A stretch of 64,000 bases of DNA from Marinobacter salarius (lineage in GTDB: Bacteria > Pseudomonadota > Gammaproteobacteria > Pseudomonadales > Oleiphilaceae). This document shows positions 28,491 to 36,216 of this stretch, one piece after another (the stretch's first letter is position 1; every line of letters begins with the position of its first letter). The position numbers and the translations under genes are program-made. The stretch spans positions 496,001-560,000 of the forward strand of contig CP007152.1 in the NCBI GenBank assembly GCA_000831005.1. Direction: 5' to 3'. The notes under the pieces are model-generated. The model worked only from the letters and a program-made list of their open reading frames with translations. It was not told where the DNA came from and made no database searches.

Positions 28491-28522
28491 CAAAACCGGG
28501 ATCACTGCTAGAGCGATCCCGG
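28491..28522 (-). terminator. Hairpin between dctP and dctQ, partial terminator
   Basis: On the minus strand CCGGGATC (28515-28522) pairs with GATCCCGG (28496-28503) around GCTCTAGCAGT-like loop bases and is followed by TTTTG. A hairpin here fits differential expression, with more binding protein than permease. Confidence 0.7.
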
Positions 28523-28541
28523 CTCAGTTACTGCCGATATG

Positions 28542-29618
28542 TTACTCGACTTCTGCCATCGTGTTTAGGTAGGCCCGCTCGGAAATGTCCGTGTAGGCCC
28601 GGCTCTTCTCAAGATATTCCTGTTGGGATTTTACAATCTTTGCGGCTTGCTCATTGTTCGCTGCCGCTTCTTTCAGGAGTTTCTCGTTGGCCTCGTGCAT
28701 GGCCTGGAATATTTCCTCAGGGAATTTCTTGATCTGTACGTTCGGGTACTCTTCCTTGATGTTGGCCCAGGCTTCTGCGTTTGCGTGCTGAGAGTGAACC
28801 AGCATGTCGTAGGAGGCTGTGCGCATGGCGACGCGCATGATTTCACGAAGGTCGGCTGGCAGTTCTTCCCATACCTTCTTGTTCACCAGGAACTGCAGCT
28901 CCGTGGCGGGCTCGTGCCAGCCAGTGTAGTAATAGTCCGCAATTTGCTGGAAACCGAGACGCAGATCCAGGGAAGGACCAACCCACTCAACCGCGTCAAT
29001 GGTGTTGCGTTCCAGGGCTGTGTAAAGCTCGCCCGGTGGGATGTTGGTCGGATTAACGCCTACTTCTGCAAACACCTCACCGGCGAAGCCAGGAATACGC
29101 ATCTTCAGGCCCTGCAGGTCTTCGAGAGTGTTGATTTCCTTGCGAAACCAGCCGCCCATCTGAACGCCGGTGTTGCCACCCGGGAACGACAGCATATTGT
29201 GAGGCTCGTAAACCTCCTGCATCAGTTCCATACCACCGCCGTGGTAGAACCAGGCGTATTGTTCCATCGCGTTCATGCCGAAAGGCATGCTTGTGAAGAA
29301 CAGGGTGTTGGGTACTTTGCCTTTCCAGTAGTAGGACGCGGAATGACCCATGTCGTACTGGCCGGCCTTGACCATATCAAAGACACCGAAGGGCGCTTTG
29401 TGCTTGTTTGACGAGTCGATGCGGACCTTCAGGCGGCCGTCGGACATTTTTTCGACAGTTTCAGCGAACCGTTTGGTGGTGTCACCGAAAATCGGGAAGT
29501 TGGGCCCCCAGGTCTCGGCCAGGCGCAGGGTAAACGTGTCTTGAGCGAGGGCTTGTGTGGAAGCAAAGGTAGTTGCTACAGCCAGCACAGCCGCGGATAG
29601 AACAGAACGGATCTTCAT
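28542..29618 (-). CDS. dctP: TRAP transporter substrate-binding protein, TakP-like
   Basis: Periplasmic binding protein of 358 aa, signal peptide ending at TQALAQ. Blocks include FAETVEKMSDGRLKVRIDSSN, GVFDMVKAGQYDMGHSASYY, PFGMNAMEQYAWFYHGGG and AVEWVGPSLDLRLGF, which resemble the TakP branch that binds 2-oxo acids; other monocarboxylates are possible. First gene of the TRAP operon. A palindrome lies about 125 bp upstream (29743-29760). Ligand assignment is by family similarity only. Confidence 0.88.
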   Translation of the reverse strand: MKIRSVLSAAVLAVATTFASTQALAQDTFTLRLAETWGPNFPIFGDTTKRFAETVEKMSDGRLKVRIDSSNKHKAPFGVFDMVKAGQYDMGHSASYYWKGKVPNTLFFTSMPFGMNAMEQYAWFYHGGGMELMQEVYEPHNMLSFPGGNTGVQMGGWFRKEINTLEDLQGLKMRIPGFAGEVFAEVGVNPTNIPPGELYTALERNTIDAVEWVGPSLDLRLGFQQIADYYYTGWHEPATELQFLVNKKVWEELPADLREIMRVAMRTASYDMLVHSQHANAEAWANIKEEYPNVQIKKFPEEIFQAMHEANEKLLKEAAANNEQAAKIVKSQQEYLEKSRAYTDISERAYLNTMAEVE

Positions 29619-29742
29619 TGCTCTTCTAGCCTCTTTTGTCGTTGTTGTGTTGAGAGCCTCTCCCTCTGTCTGGGAAAGTAACTCCTAATTCTAGTTCAAG
29701 TTATCAACAAACGTTAAGAAACGGAACGAAAAACCCGCCTCT

Positions 29743-29760
29743 GTACGACCTAGGTCTTAC
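29743..29760. promoter_or_regulatory. Candidate operator upstream of the TRAP operon
   Basis: GTA-c-GACCTAGGTC-t-TAC: an 18 bp palindrome with one mismatched pair around ACCTAGGT, 125 bp upstream of dctP and 40 bp past the radical SAM gene stop. It has the form of a dimeric regulator site; no neighbouring regulator gene is present. Confidence 0.35.
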
Positions 29761-29800
29761 GACTTTCTCCCGCTGGTCAGCATGAGGTAATGTTTCCGGT

Positions 29801-30860
29801 CTAGAACAATCCGATCTGCTCACCCGCAGGACGCCTGAAGAGGTCGCTTCTAAGGGGCTCTGCCTGATGAAGGTTCAGGCCCAGTTGCCTTGCGCGCTTT
29901 GCGAAGCGCTGGCGGACAAGATCTGCGTAGGGGCCCGTTCCTGTCATTCTGCGCCCGAACTGGGCATCGTAACTTTTGCCACCCCGCAAATCGCGCATGC
30001 GATTCATCACATGACTGGCCCGGTCTGGAAAGTGCCGCTGCAACCAGTCCTGGAACAGCTCATCCAGTTCCAGCGGCAGGCGAAGCATGATCCAGCTTGC
30101 CCGTTCCGCACCTGCCTCTGCTGCGACCCCCAGAATGCTCTCAATTTCATGATCGTTGATGAACGGGATAACCGGCCCCAGGATGATGCCCGTTGGTACG
30201 CCGGCAGCGGCCAGCTCACGGATGACTTTCAGGCGTGTCGCCGGCGCTGCAGTGCGAGGTTCCATCTGGCGCTTCAGGGTATTGTCCAGGGTGGTTAAGC
30301 TGACCCGAACGGAACACAGGCCCTGATGTGCCAGTTCTGACAGCAGGTCCAGGTCCCTCAGAATCAGTGCCCCCTTGGTGATAATGGACACCGGATGGCG
30401 ATACTCGACCAACACCTTGAGGACGTCGCGGGTAATTTCCCGGTGCTTCTCAACCGGCTGATAGGCATCGGTGTTCACGCCAAGGGCAATTGGCGACACA
30501 CGGTAGCCGGGTTTATCGAGCTCCCTTCGAAGCTGTTCCGCAGCATTGGGTTTGGCGATCAGCCGGGTTTCGAAGTCCAGCCCCGGCGACATGTCCCAGT
30601 ACGCATGGGTAGGCCGGGCAAAGCAGTATATGCACGCATGCTCGCAACCCCGGTACGGTTTATGGACTGGTCGAACGGCACATCCGGCGACTGGTTCCGG
30701 CTGATAATCGTACGCACCTGTTCATCCACCACTTCGGTTGCCAGTGAGTCAGGGCAGGTATCATCAGCGGGGTCCTGATACCAGCATCATCGTATTGGCG
30801 GTCCGTCACTATGGGCTGGAAGCGGTTCTGTGGGTTGAGGGGTGTCGCGCGAGTCTTCAT
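29801..30860 (-). CDS. PA0069-family radical SAM protein (two frameshifts)
   Basis: Radical S-adenosylmethionine protein of the PA0069 family, 353 aa after repair. It starts MKTRATPLNPQNRFQPIVTD. Missing bases at about 30771 and 30662 join this to DDTCPDSLATEVVDEQV and ISRNQSPDVPFDQSI, and then to NPYRGCEHACIYCFARPTHAYWD, which carries the CxxxCxxC iron-sulfur cluster motif. The remainder (SPGLDFETRLIAKPNAAE, ITKGALILRDLDLL, MEPRTAAPATRL, LGPVIPFINDHE) matches the family throughout. Members are sometimes grouped with spore photoproduct lyase-like proteins; function is unknown. Confidence 0.88.
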
Positions 30861-30945
30861 GGGGGAAACTCCCGATACTGTTTATATATACAGTACTATC
30901 GGTGACTCGCGATTTCCAGTTTTCATGTACAGAGAGTGGAAGAAT

Positions 30946-31410
30946 TCAGACATCATCCATCATGCCAATCTGCCTCGCCAGCCTCATGGCTTCGTTCTCC
31001 TCCATGGCGCGTAGGGATTCAGCGAGTTCTTTCGCTTCCGGAATCTCTGCCTTGCCGGCCAGGCTGTCATACAGGTCGATCAGCTGATCATGGAAGTCGA
31101 ACACCTCACGAACAATGCTGTCGAAGTCGAGACTGGCGTAATGATCATCGCAGGTGCGGTGGGTTTTGATGGCCTTGTGTTCGTCGTTCAGGTAGTCGTA
31201 GAGCCTTGTTTTCAAAGCCCTTGAATCGGCCTGTTTCTCGAACTCCGCCGTGATGCGCTCGAGTTCGGCCTCATGGTCCGCCAGATACGTCAGCAGTGCC
31301 CGGGCTCGCTCCTCCTTGTTCTTTGTTGAGCACTCCGACAAACATCGGGACAGGTGGGCGTGGAGCTCGCGAGCCCACTCAATCAGGTCTTCAAAGCTTT
31401 TAATGTCCAT
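30946..31410 (-). CDS. Hemerythrin-like helical protein of unknown function
   Basis: 154 aa, all-helical and soluble. Repeated His/Glu/Asp pairs along the helices (LADHEAELERI, LNDEHKAIKTH, THRTCDDHYASLDFD, DFHDQLIDLYD) suggest a hemerythrin- or ferritin-like metal-binding bundle, but I cannot name a defined family. It may bind a diiron centre; that is inference from the residue pattern. It lies between the radical SAM gene and the GH84-like gene, divergent from the latter. The frame is intact. Confidence 0.55.
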   Translation of the reverse strand: MDIKSFEDLIEWARELHAHLSRCLSECSTKNKEERARALLTYLADHEAELERITAEFEKQADSRALKTRLYDYLNDEHKAIKTHRTCDDHYASLDFDSIVREVFDFHDQLIDLYDSLAGKAEIPEAKELAESLRAMEENEAMRLARQIGMMDDV

Positions 31411-31459
31411 TTGCCAGGCTCCTTATCCACATGGGTAATCGGAGAGCGGATGTGAATCG

Positions 31460-31489
31460 TCACTACTCATCACTACTCATCACTACATC
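31460..31489. repeat. Short tandem repeat, 10 bp unit
   Basis: TCACTACTCA occurs twice in tandem (31460-31479), followed by TCACTACATC. It lies between the hemerythrin-like gene and the hexosaminidase gene. On the opposite strand the unit reads TGAGTAGTGA. Confidence 0.8.
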
Positions 31490-31590
31490 ATCAGTACGAG
31501 AAGTCTAGCCGACATTGCTAAACTTGTCCGGTGACCCCCACGGCCTGATGAGATACCCTCTGGACGGTAAACCATCTGTGTACTCGCGAA

Positions 31591-32676
31591 ATGGAAACGC
31601 CCATGGCAGAGCAACCCCCACTGGGAATCATTGAAGGCTTCTATGGCCCTTTGTGGAGCTGGGAAGAGCGTCGGCAGCTGGTTGCGGCACTGGCTCCCCA
31701 TGGTTATCGGAACTATTGGTACGCACCCAAGGCGGATGCTTTTCTCAGGCGCCGGTGGAACGAGCCGCATCCGCAAGCGGAGGCCGATGAGCTGGCTGAT
31801 TTCGCCCGGTTTTGTGGCAGTCACGGAGTCCGGTTCGGCATTGGCCTGAGCCCGTTCGAGGTGTTCAACAATTTCGATGACTCGGCGAAAACCGCGCTGA
31901 CGCAAAAACTGGCAGCGTTTGATCAGTTGGGTATCACCGATCTGGCGATCCTGTTTGATGACATGAAAAGCGATACACCGGAACTGGCGGCCCGACAGGC
32001 GGAGATCATTCACTGGGTGGCAGAACGCAGTACAGCGGACCAACTGACCGTCTGCCCCAGCTACTACTCCGATGATCCGGTGCTGGACCGGGTGTTCGGT
32101 CCTCGTCCCGAGCATTACCTGGAAGATCTAGGCAAGGCACTGGACCCGTCCGTGCAGGTGTTCTGGACGGGCGAGGAGGTGTGTTCGCGGGAGATATCGC
32201 CGGGCCATCTGCAGCGTGTTTCAGAAGCACTGGGGCGCAAGCCGGTGCTGTGGGATAACTACCCGGTGAACGACGGTGACCGTATGTCCCGGCATCTGCA
32301 CCTGCGGGCATTTACCGGCCGGCCGGCGGCCAACGGCCCGTATCTCTCTGGCCATGCCATTAATCCCGCGTTACAGCCAACGCTCACTGCGATTCCGGCC
32401 ATCACCCTGGCCCGTAGCTACGAACAGGGGCCCGGCTACCAGTATGGCAAGGCCTTCCAGCTGGCCGCCGAGGAAGTGTTGGGCAAAGAGTTGGCGCAGC
32501 AGGTACAGGCCGATCTGCTCCTGTTGCAGGATGCCGGCTTGCACAGGCTCAGTACCGAACGCCATCAGGCGCTGACGGAATGTTATGGCCACTTTGATCA
32601 CCCGGCCGCTAGGGAAATCCTGCATTGGCTGGCTGGCCGCTATCAGGTTACCGATGAAATGGTGCAGACCCAGTAA
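31591..32676 (+). CDS. GH84-like beta-N-acetylglucosaminidase, cytoplasmic
   Basis: Family GH84 (O-GlcNAcase, NAGidase) catalytic domain, 361 aa, with no signal peptide. Early signature GIIEGFYGPLWSWEERRQLV and YWYAPKADAFLR; the catalytic acidic pair is at AILFDDMKSD. Later blocks VCPSYYSDDPVL, FWTGEEVCSREIS and LWDNYPVNDG fit the active site of the family. A second start at 31603 (MAEQPP) is possible. No O-GlcNAc transferase gene is in the window, so the natural substrate is not evident; cell-wall amino sugars or imported oligosaccharides are candidates. Confidence 0.82.
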   Translation: METPMAEQPPLGIIEGFYGPLWSWEERRQLVAALAPHGYRNYWYAPKADAFLRRRWNEPHPQAEADELADFARFCGSHGVRFGIGLSPFEVFNNFDDSAKTALTQKLAAFDQLGITDLAILFDDMKSDTPELAARQAEIIHWVAERSTADQLTVCPSYYSDDPVLDRVFGPRPEHYLEDLGKALDPSVQVFWTGEEVCSREISPGHLQRVSEALGRKPVLWDNYPVNDGDRMSRHLHLRAFTGRPAANGPYLSGHAINPALQPTLTAIPAITLARSYEQGPGYQYGKAFQLAAEEVLGKELAQQVQADLLLLQDAGLHRLSTERHQALTECYGHFDHPAAREILHWLAGRYQVTDEMVQTQ

Positions 32677-32690
32677 CTGGCGGCAGTCGC

Positions 32691-33398
32691 CTAATTTAGA
32701 TAATACTCAACCGTAGTCACTACCCTAACGGTTTTTATCGGCTGCTGGCCCTCGCTGACGCCGGGGGCCTGGTCGCGGGCCAGGATCTGGAACACGCCCT
32801 GATTGGCGCGGCGCAGGTTCCCCAATTCAGTTTTTGCATCCCTGGCAAACTGTGCGGCGGCCTCGCGGGCGGCGGCGGTGGCCTCGGCAATCATCTCGGG
32901 TTTGATGTCGTTCAACCGGTTAAACAGGTAAGTCGGCCCGCCTGGGCCATAATCGGATGACAGAATGACGCCGGAATCCACCAGTTCACTGACAGACTGC
33001 GCGGCCTGGCGAATGCGATCGATGTCGTCGCTGCGAACCATCAGGGTCTGGTTGATGATGAACTTCTGGCCGTTGCTTTCCTGGTAGGGATTGGCGCGGG
33101 TGTCCGTAACGTCCAGGCGTTGCAGTTCCGCTGCGTCTGTGTCGATGGCTTGCAGCTTGAGGAAGGCCATAATGGCTTCGCGGCTGCTGCGGGCCTTCTC
33201 GCGGGCTTCGTCCAGGCTGTTGCCGGTAGCGACGAAACGCAGGGGCCAGAGTGCGAGGTCCGCCTGCACCTCCCGTTCCGCAACGCCCTTGACGGTGACG
33301 AAACGGTCTCCGGTGCGTAGCCCGGTCAGGCCGTTGGCGATGAGTGACGCGGAAACAATGGCGGCAATCGCCAGGATCAGGGTAGACAGAATTTTCAT
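32691..33398 (-). CDS. SIMPL domain protein (DUF541)
   Basis: 235 aa protein with an N-terminal membrane or signal segment (STLILAIAAIVSASLIANGL) and a SIMPL domain: VTVKGVAEREVQADLALWPL, SREAIMAFLKLQAID, and KTVRVVTTVEYYLN at the end. The family is exported and of unknown role. I chose ATG 33398 (MKILSTL); an in-frame ATG at 33458 would add 20 residues without a good ribosome site. It converges on the GH84 gene with a 14 bp gap. Confidence 0.75.
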   Translation of the reverse strand: MKILSTLILAIAAIVSASLIANGLTGLRTGDRFVTVKGVAEREVQADLALWPLRFVATGNSLDEAREKARSSREAIMAFLKLQAIDTDAAELQRLDVTDTRANPYQESNGQKFIINQTLMVRSDDIDRIRQAAQSVSELVDSGVILSSDYGPGGPTYLFNRLNDIKPEMIAEATAAAREAAAQFARDAKTELGNLRRANQGVFQILARDQAPGVSEGQQPIKTVRVVTTVEYYLN

Positions 33399-33445
33399 CA
33401 CGGCGTCCTTGTGTGTGGATCTGGCGGATACCATCGCCGCAAATA

Positions 33446-33468
33446 CCGGGGGCGTCAAGCGCCCCCGG
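33446..33468 (-). terminator. GC-rich hairpin after fruA
   Basis: CCGGGGGCG (33446-33454) pairs with CGCCCCCGG (33460-33468) across TCAAG. It lies 13 bp past the fruA stop. The U tract on the minus strand is weak (TATTTG), so it may be a terminator or an RNA 3'-end stabiliser. Confidence 0.55.
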
Positions 33469-33480
33469 AGGGGAGGTCTG

Positions 33481-35220
33481 CTAAGAGGAGGCGGTTGCCA
33501 CCTCGGCCTTGCCGGTCTTGATCATGGCGTAGCCAAACCCGATTACCAGCGAACCGATGGCAATGGCGGCCACATAGGGCAGTACTGTGCTTACCGCGTT
33601 GGGAATGGCGAGCACGAACAGACCGCCATGGGGTGCCATGAGCTTGACAGTGAACAGCATGGACAGGGCGCCCGTGATGGCGCCCCCCACCATGCACACC
33701 GGAATCACGCGCAGTGGGTCTTTGGCCATGAAGGGGATCGCACCTTCGGAGATAAAGCACAGCCCCAGTACGAAGGAGGCCCGCCCGGCCTGCCGTTCGG
33801 CCTCTGCAAACTTGGCGCGGGCAATAAAGCTCGCCACACCCATGCCGATGGCGGGCACCATGCCCGCGGCCATGATCGCCGCCATGGGGGCCGAACCACC
33901 GCTGCCTTCCGAGAGTAAACCGACACCGAAGGTATAGGCGGCCTTGTTCACCGGCCCACCCAGGTCAAAGCACATCATGGCTCCGAGAATACCGCCCAGC
34001 AGGATGGCGTTGGTGGTGCCCATGCCTTCCAGGAAGTTGGTCAGCCCATCCATCAGGGCGGCGGCGGGTTCGCCGATCACGTAGATCATGGCCAGGCCGG
34101 TGACCAGGCTGGCCAGCAGCGGAATGATCAGGATGGGTTTGAGGGATTCGATGCTCTCGGGCATTGGCAGCTTCTGGCTGATGAAACGGGCGACGTAGCC
34201 CGCCAGGAAGCCCGCGATGATGCCGCCCAGGAAGCCTGCGCCAAGGGTGCTGGCCAGGTAGCCGCCAATCATTCCCGGCGCCAGGCCCGGCCGGTCGGCG
34301 ATGGACCAGGCGATATAGCCGGCCAACAGGGGAATCATCAACTGGAAGGCGGTGCCGCCGCCGATCTGCATCAACGCGGCTGCCAGGGTGCCCTCCTCTT
34401 CAAACGCGTCAATGCCGAACACGAATGACAGGGCGATCAGCAGGCCGCCGGCTACCACCATGGGCAGCATGAAGGATACGCCCGTCAGCAAATGCTTGTA
34501 GGGGCCGCGTTTCTCGCCACCACCTCCTGAGGTCGCTTTTTTCTGGCCTTCCTCGACAGAGGCATTGGTCATGGCGTCATCAATGGTGGGCCCCGGTTTT
34601 TTCAGGGCGCTGCCGGTGGACGTACGCCAGAGTCGTTTGCCGGCAAAACGGCTCGGGTCCACTTCGATATCGCAGGCCAGGATCACCACATCCGCCGCCT
34701 CGATTTCCTCGGCGGTCAGAGGGTCCTGTGCGCCCACGGAGCCCTGGGTCTCCACACGGATCTGGTGGCCAACCGCGGTCGCGGCGGCGGTCAGGGCTTC
34801 TGCCGCCATAAACGTGTGGGCGACACCGGTGGGGCAGGCGGTGACGGCGACAATGCGTTTGCCTGCGTTACCTGAGGTGGCAGGCTCGGGCTGTGAAGCA
34901 TCTGTTGGTTGATAGGGCTCGGCCTGCTTTTCGGCCTGGTCCAGAATCGACGCGGGATCGGGCAGGGCGGCCGTTACCGGGACCTGATAGAGGCGTTTGC
35001 CGGCGTAGGCGTTCAGGTCCGTTGGTGTTCCTGTTGCGGCAACGACCAGGTCCGCCGAGGCGATGACATCCTCGGCCAGGGACGACAGTGGTTGCTGCGG
35101 GCTGCGAATGTCTGTTCTGGCTTCCCAGCCTTTTTGCTGCGCGGCCCGTTCCAGAGCCCGGGCCGCCAGGAAGCTGGTGGCCACGCCCTGAGGGCAGGCG
35201 GTTACAATGATCAGTTTCAT
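33481..35220 (-). CDS. fruA: PTS fructose-specific EIIB'BC component FruA
   Basis: Membrane permease and phosphotransfer component that imports fructose as fructose 1-phosphate. Two tandem IIB domains: LIIVTACPQGVATSFLAA (degenerate, no second IIB Cys context needed) and VAVTACPTGVAHTFMAAEAL with the phosphorylated Cys, then a IIC domain from about residue 235 (KHLLTGVSFMLPMVVAGGLL) containing GGPVNKAAYTFG and ISEGAIPFMAKDPLR. About 579 aa. I chose ATG 35220 (MKLIIVTA), which overlaps the likely end of fruK. A GC-rich hairpin follows. Confidence 0.93.
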   Translation of the reverse strand: MKLIIVTACPQGVATSFLAARALERAAQQKGWEARTDIRSPQQPLSSLAEDVIASADLVVAATGTPTDLNAYAGKRLYQVPVTAALPDPASILDQAEKQAEPYQPTDASQPEPATSGNAGKRIVAVTACPTGVAHTFMAAEALTAAATAVGHQIRVETQGSVGAQDPLTAEEIEAADVVILACDIEVDPSRFAGKRLWRTSTGSALKKPGPTIDDAMTNASVEEGQKKATSGGGGEKRGPYKHLLTGVSFMLPMVVAGGLLIALSFVFGIDAFEEEGTLAAALMQIGGGTAFQLMIPLLAGYIAWSIADRPGLAPGMIGGYLASTLGAGFLGGIIAGFLAGYVARFISQKLPMPESIESLKPILIIPLLASLVTGLAMIYVIGEPAAALMDGLTNFLEGMGTTNAILLGGILGAMMCFDLGGPVNKAAYTFGVGLLSEGSGGSAPMAAIMAAGMVPAIGMGVASFIARAKFAEAERQAGRASFVLGLCFISEGAIPFMAKDPLRVIPVCMVGGAITGALSMLFTVKLMAPHGGLFVLAIPNAVSTVLPYVAAIAIGSLVIGFGYAMIKTGKAEVATASS

Positions 35221-36216
35221 GATGGTATCTCCCATTGTTGTTGTGCCCGGGCCAGGGGGTGACGGAGGTGAAGGAGGTGAAGGAGGTGAAGAGAGTGACG
35301 CGGGTTTGCTGAATCAGTTGGATAAAGTCGTCGGCCATTGGATCGCCAACGCCAATGTGTCGAACGCACTCGGCCGACAGCGCGGTGGCGGTTGACAGCA
35401 CCTGTTCCGGGTGATGATGTTCGAGCAAGCCGTGAATCATTCCGGCCAGCAAAGTGTCGCCGGCGCAGACCGTGCTCGTGGCGGTCACGGGCGGTGGCAA
35501 CGCTTGCCAGTTACCCTTCGGCGACAGCAGAGCACGCCTTTTTCGCCCATGGAAATCACCACATTGGCGATGCCGGTGGCCTGAAGTGAGCGACCTGCCT
35601 CGGCGATGGCGTCCAGGCTCTCCAAAGGGTGCCCGGCCCATTCGGCCAGCTCTTCCGTATTGGGCTTGATGCCGTCTGGCAGCGCCTTAAGCCCGGCTGT
35701 GAGGCCTGCGCCGCTGGTATCCAGCCACACCGGGATGTCTGCTTCGCGAGCCAGGGTGACCAGTTCCGCCAGTGCCTCGGGCTGAAAGCCGCCGGGCAGG
35801 CTGCCAGCAATGGCAACGGCATCGAACCTGTTCTTCAAGTTACCCAGGCGTGCCTTTAATCGGTCCAGGGCATCCGCGGGTACGTCAAATCCGGGCCCGT
35901 TCAGATCGGTCACACGACCATCGCCCTCGGCAATTTTCACGTTAATGCGATTCTGCCCGGGGATGCGGACAAAGTGGTCTGCCAGGATGTCAGACGAGAA
36001 CAGGCGATCGAAGGGTGCGGCGTTGATCTCTCCCAGCAGTCCGGACACGGTCACGGTATGGCCGAGACGTGACAGCACACGGCCCAGGTTAATGCCTTTG
36101 CCGGCAGCCTCCAGACGTGTGGACCGAGAGCGGTTCACGTTACCCAGCCGGATTGAGTCGGTCTCGGCATTTAGGTCCAGCGCCGGGTTCAGGGTGATGG
36201 TGAGTACCCGGGCCAT
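35217..36216 (-). CDS. fruK: 1-Phosphofructokinase FruK (frameshift, 3' end uncertain)
   Basis: PfkB-family kinase phosphorylating fructose 1-phosphate to the 1,6-bisphosphate. Starts MARVLTITLNPALDLNAETD; PfkB blocks include RLEAAGKGINLGRVLSRLG and SLPGGFQPEALAEL; the catalytic CAGDTLLAGMIHGL lies in the later frame. One base is missing at about 35535 (EKGVL to LLSPKGNWQALPP). After that the frame runs on past fruA's start without a stop; a second missing base would put the stop at TGA 35219-35217, overlapping the fruA ATG by four bases, total 333 aa. That end is inference. A 9 bp tandem repeat lies in its last codons. Confidence 0.85.
35259..35300. repeat. Tandem repeat of a 9 bp unit at the fruK 3' end
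   Basis: GTGACGGAG, GTGAAGGAG, GTGAAGGAG and GTGAAGAGA run head to tail from 35259 to 35294. The unit is a multiple of three, so copy-number change keeps the frame; on the fruK strand it encodes TTC ACC TCC (Phe-Thr-Ser). It may vary in copy number between strains. Confidence 0.8.

Noticed and set aside
35217..35220. fruK reading on through fruA to 34868
   Set aside because: That would overlap fruA by about 350 bases in another frame; a second missing base with a stop overlapping the fruA start is far simpler.
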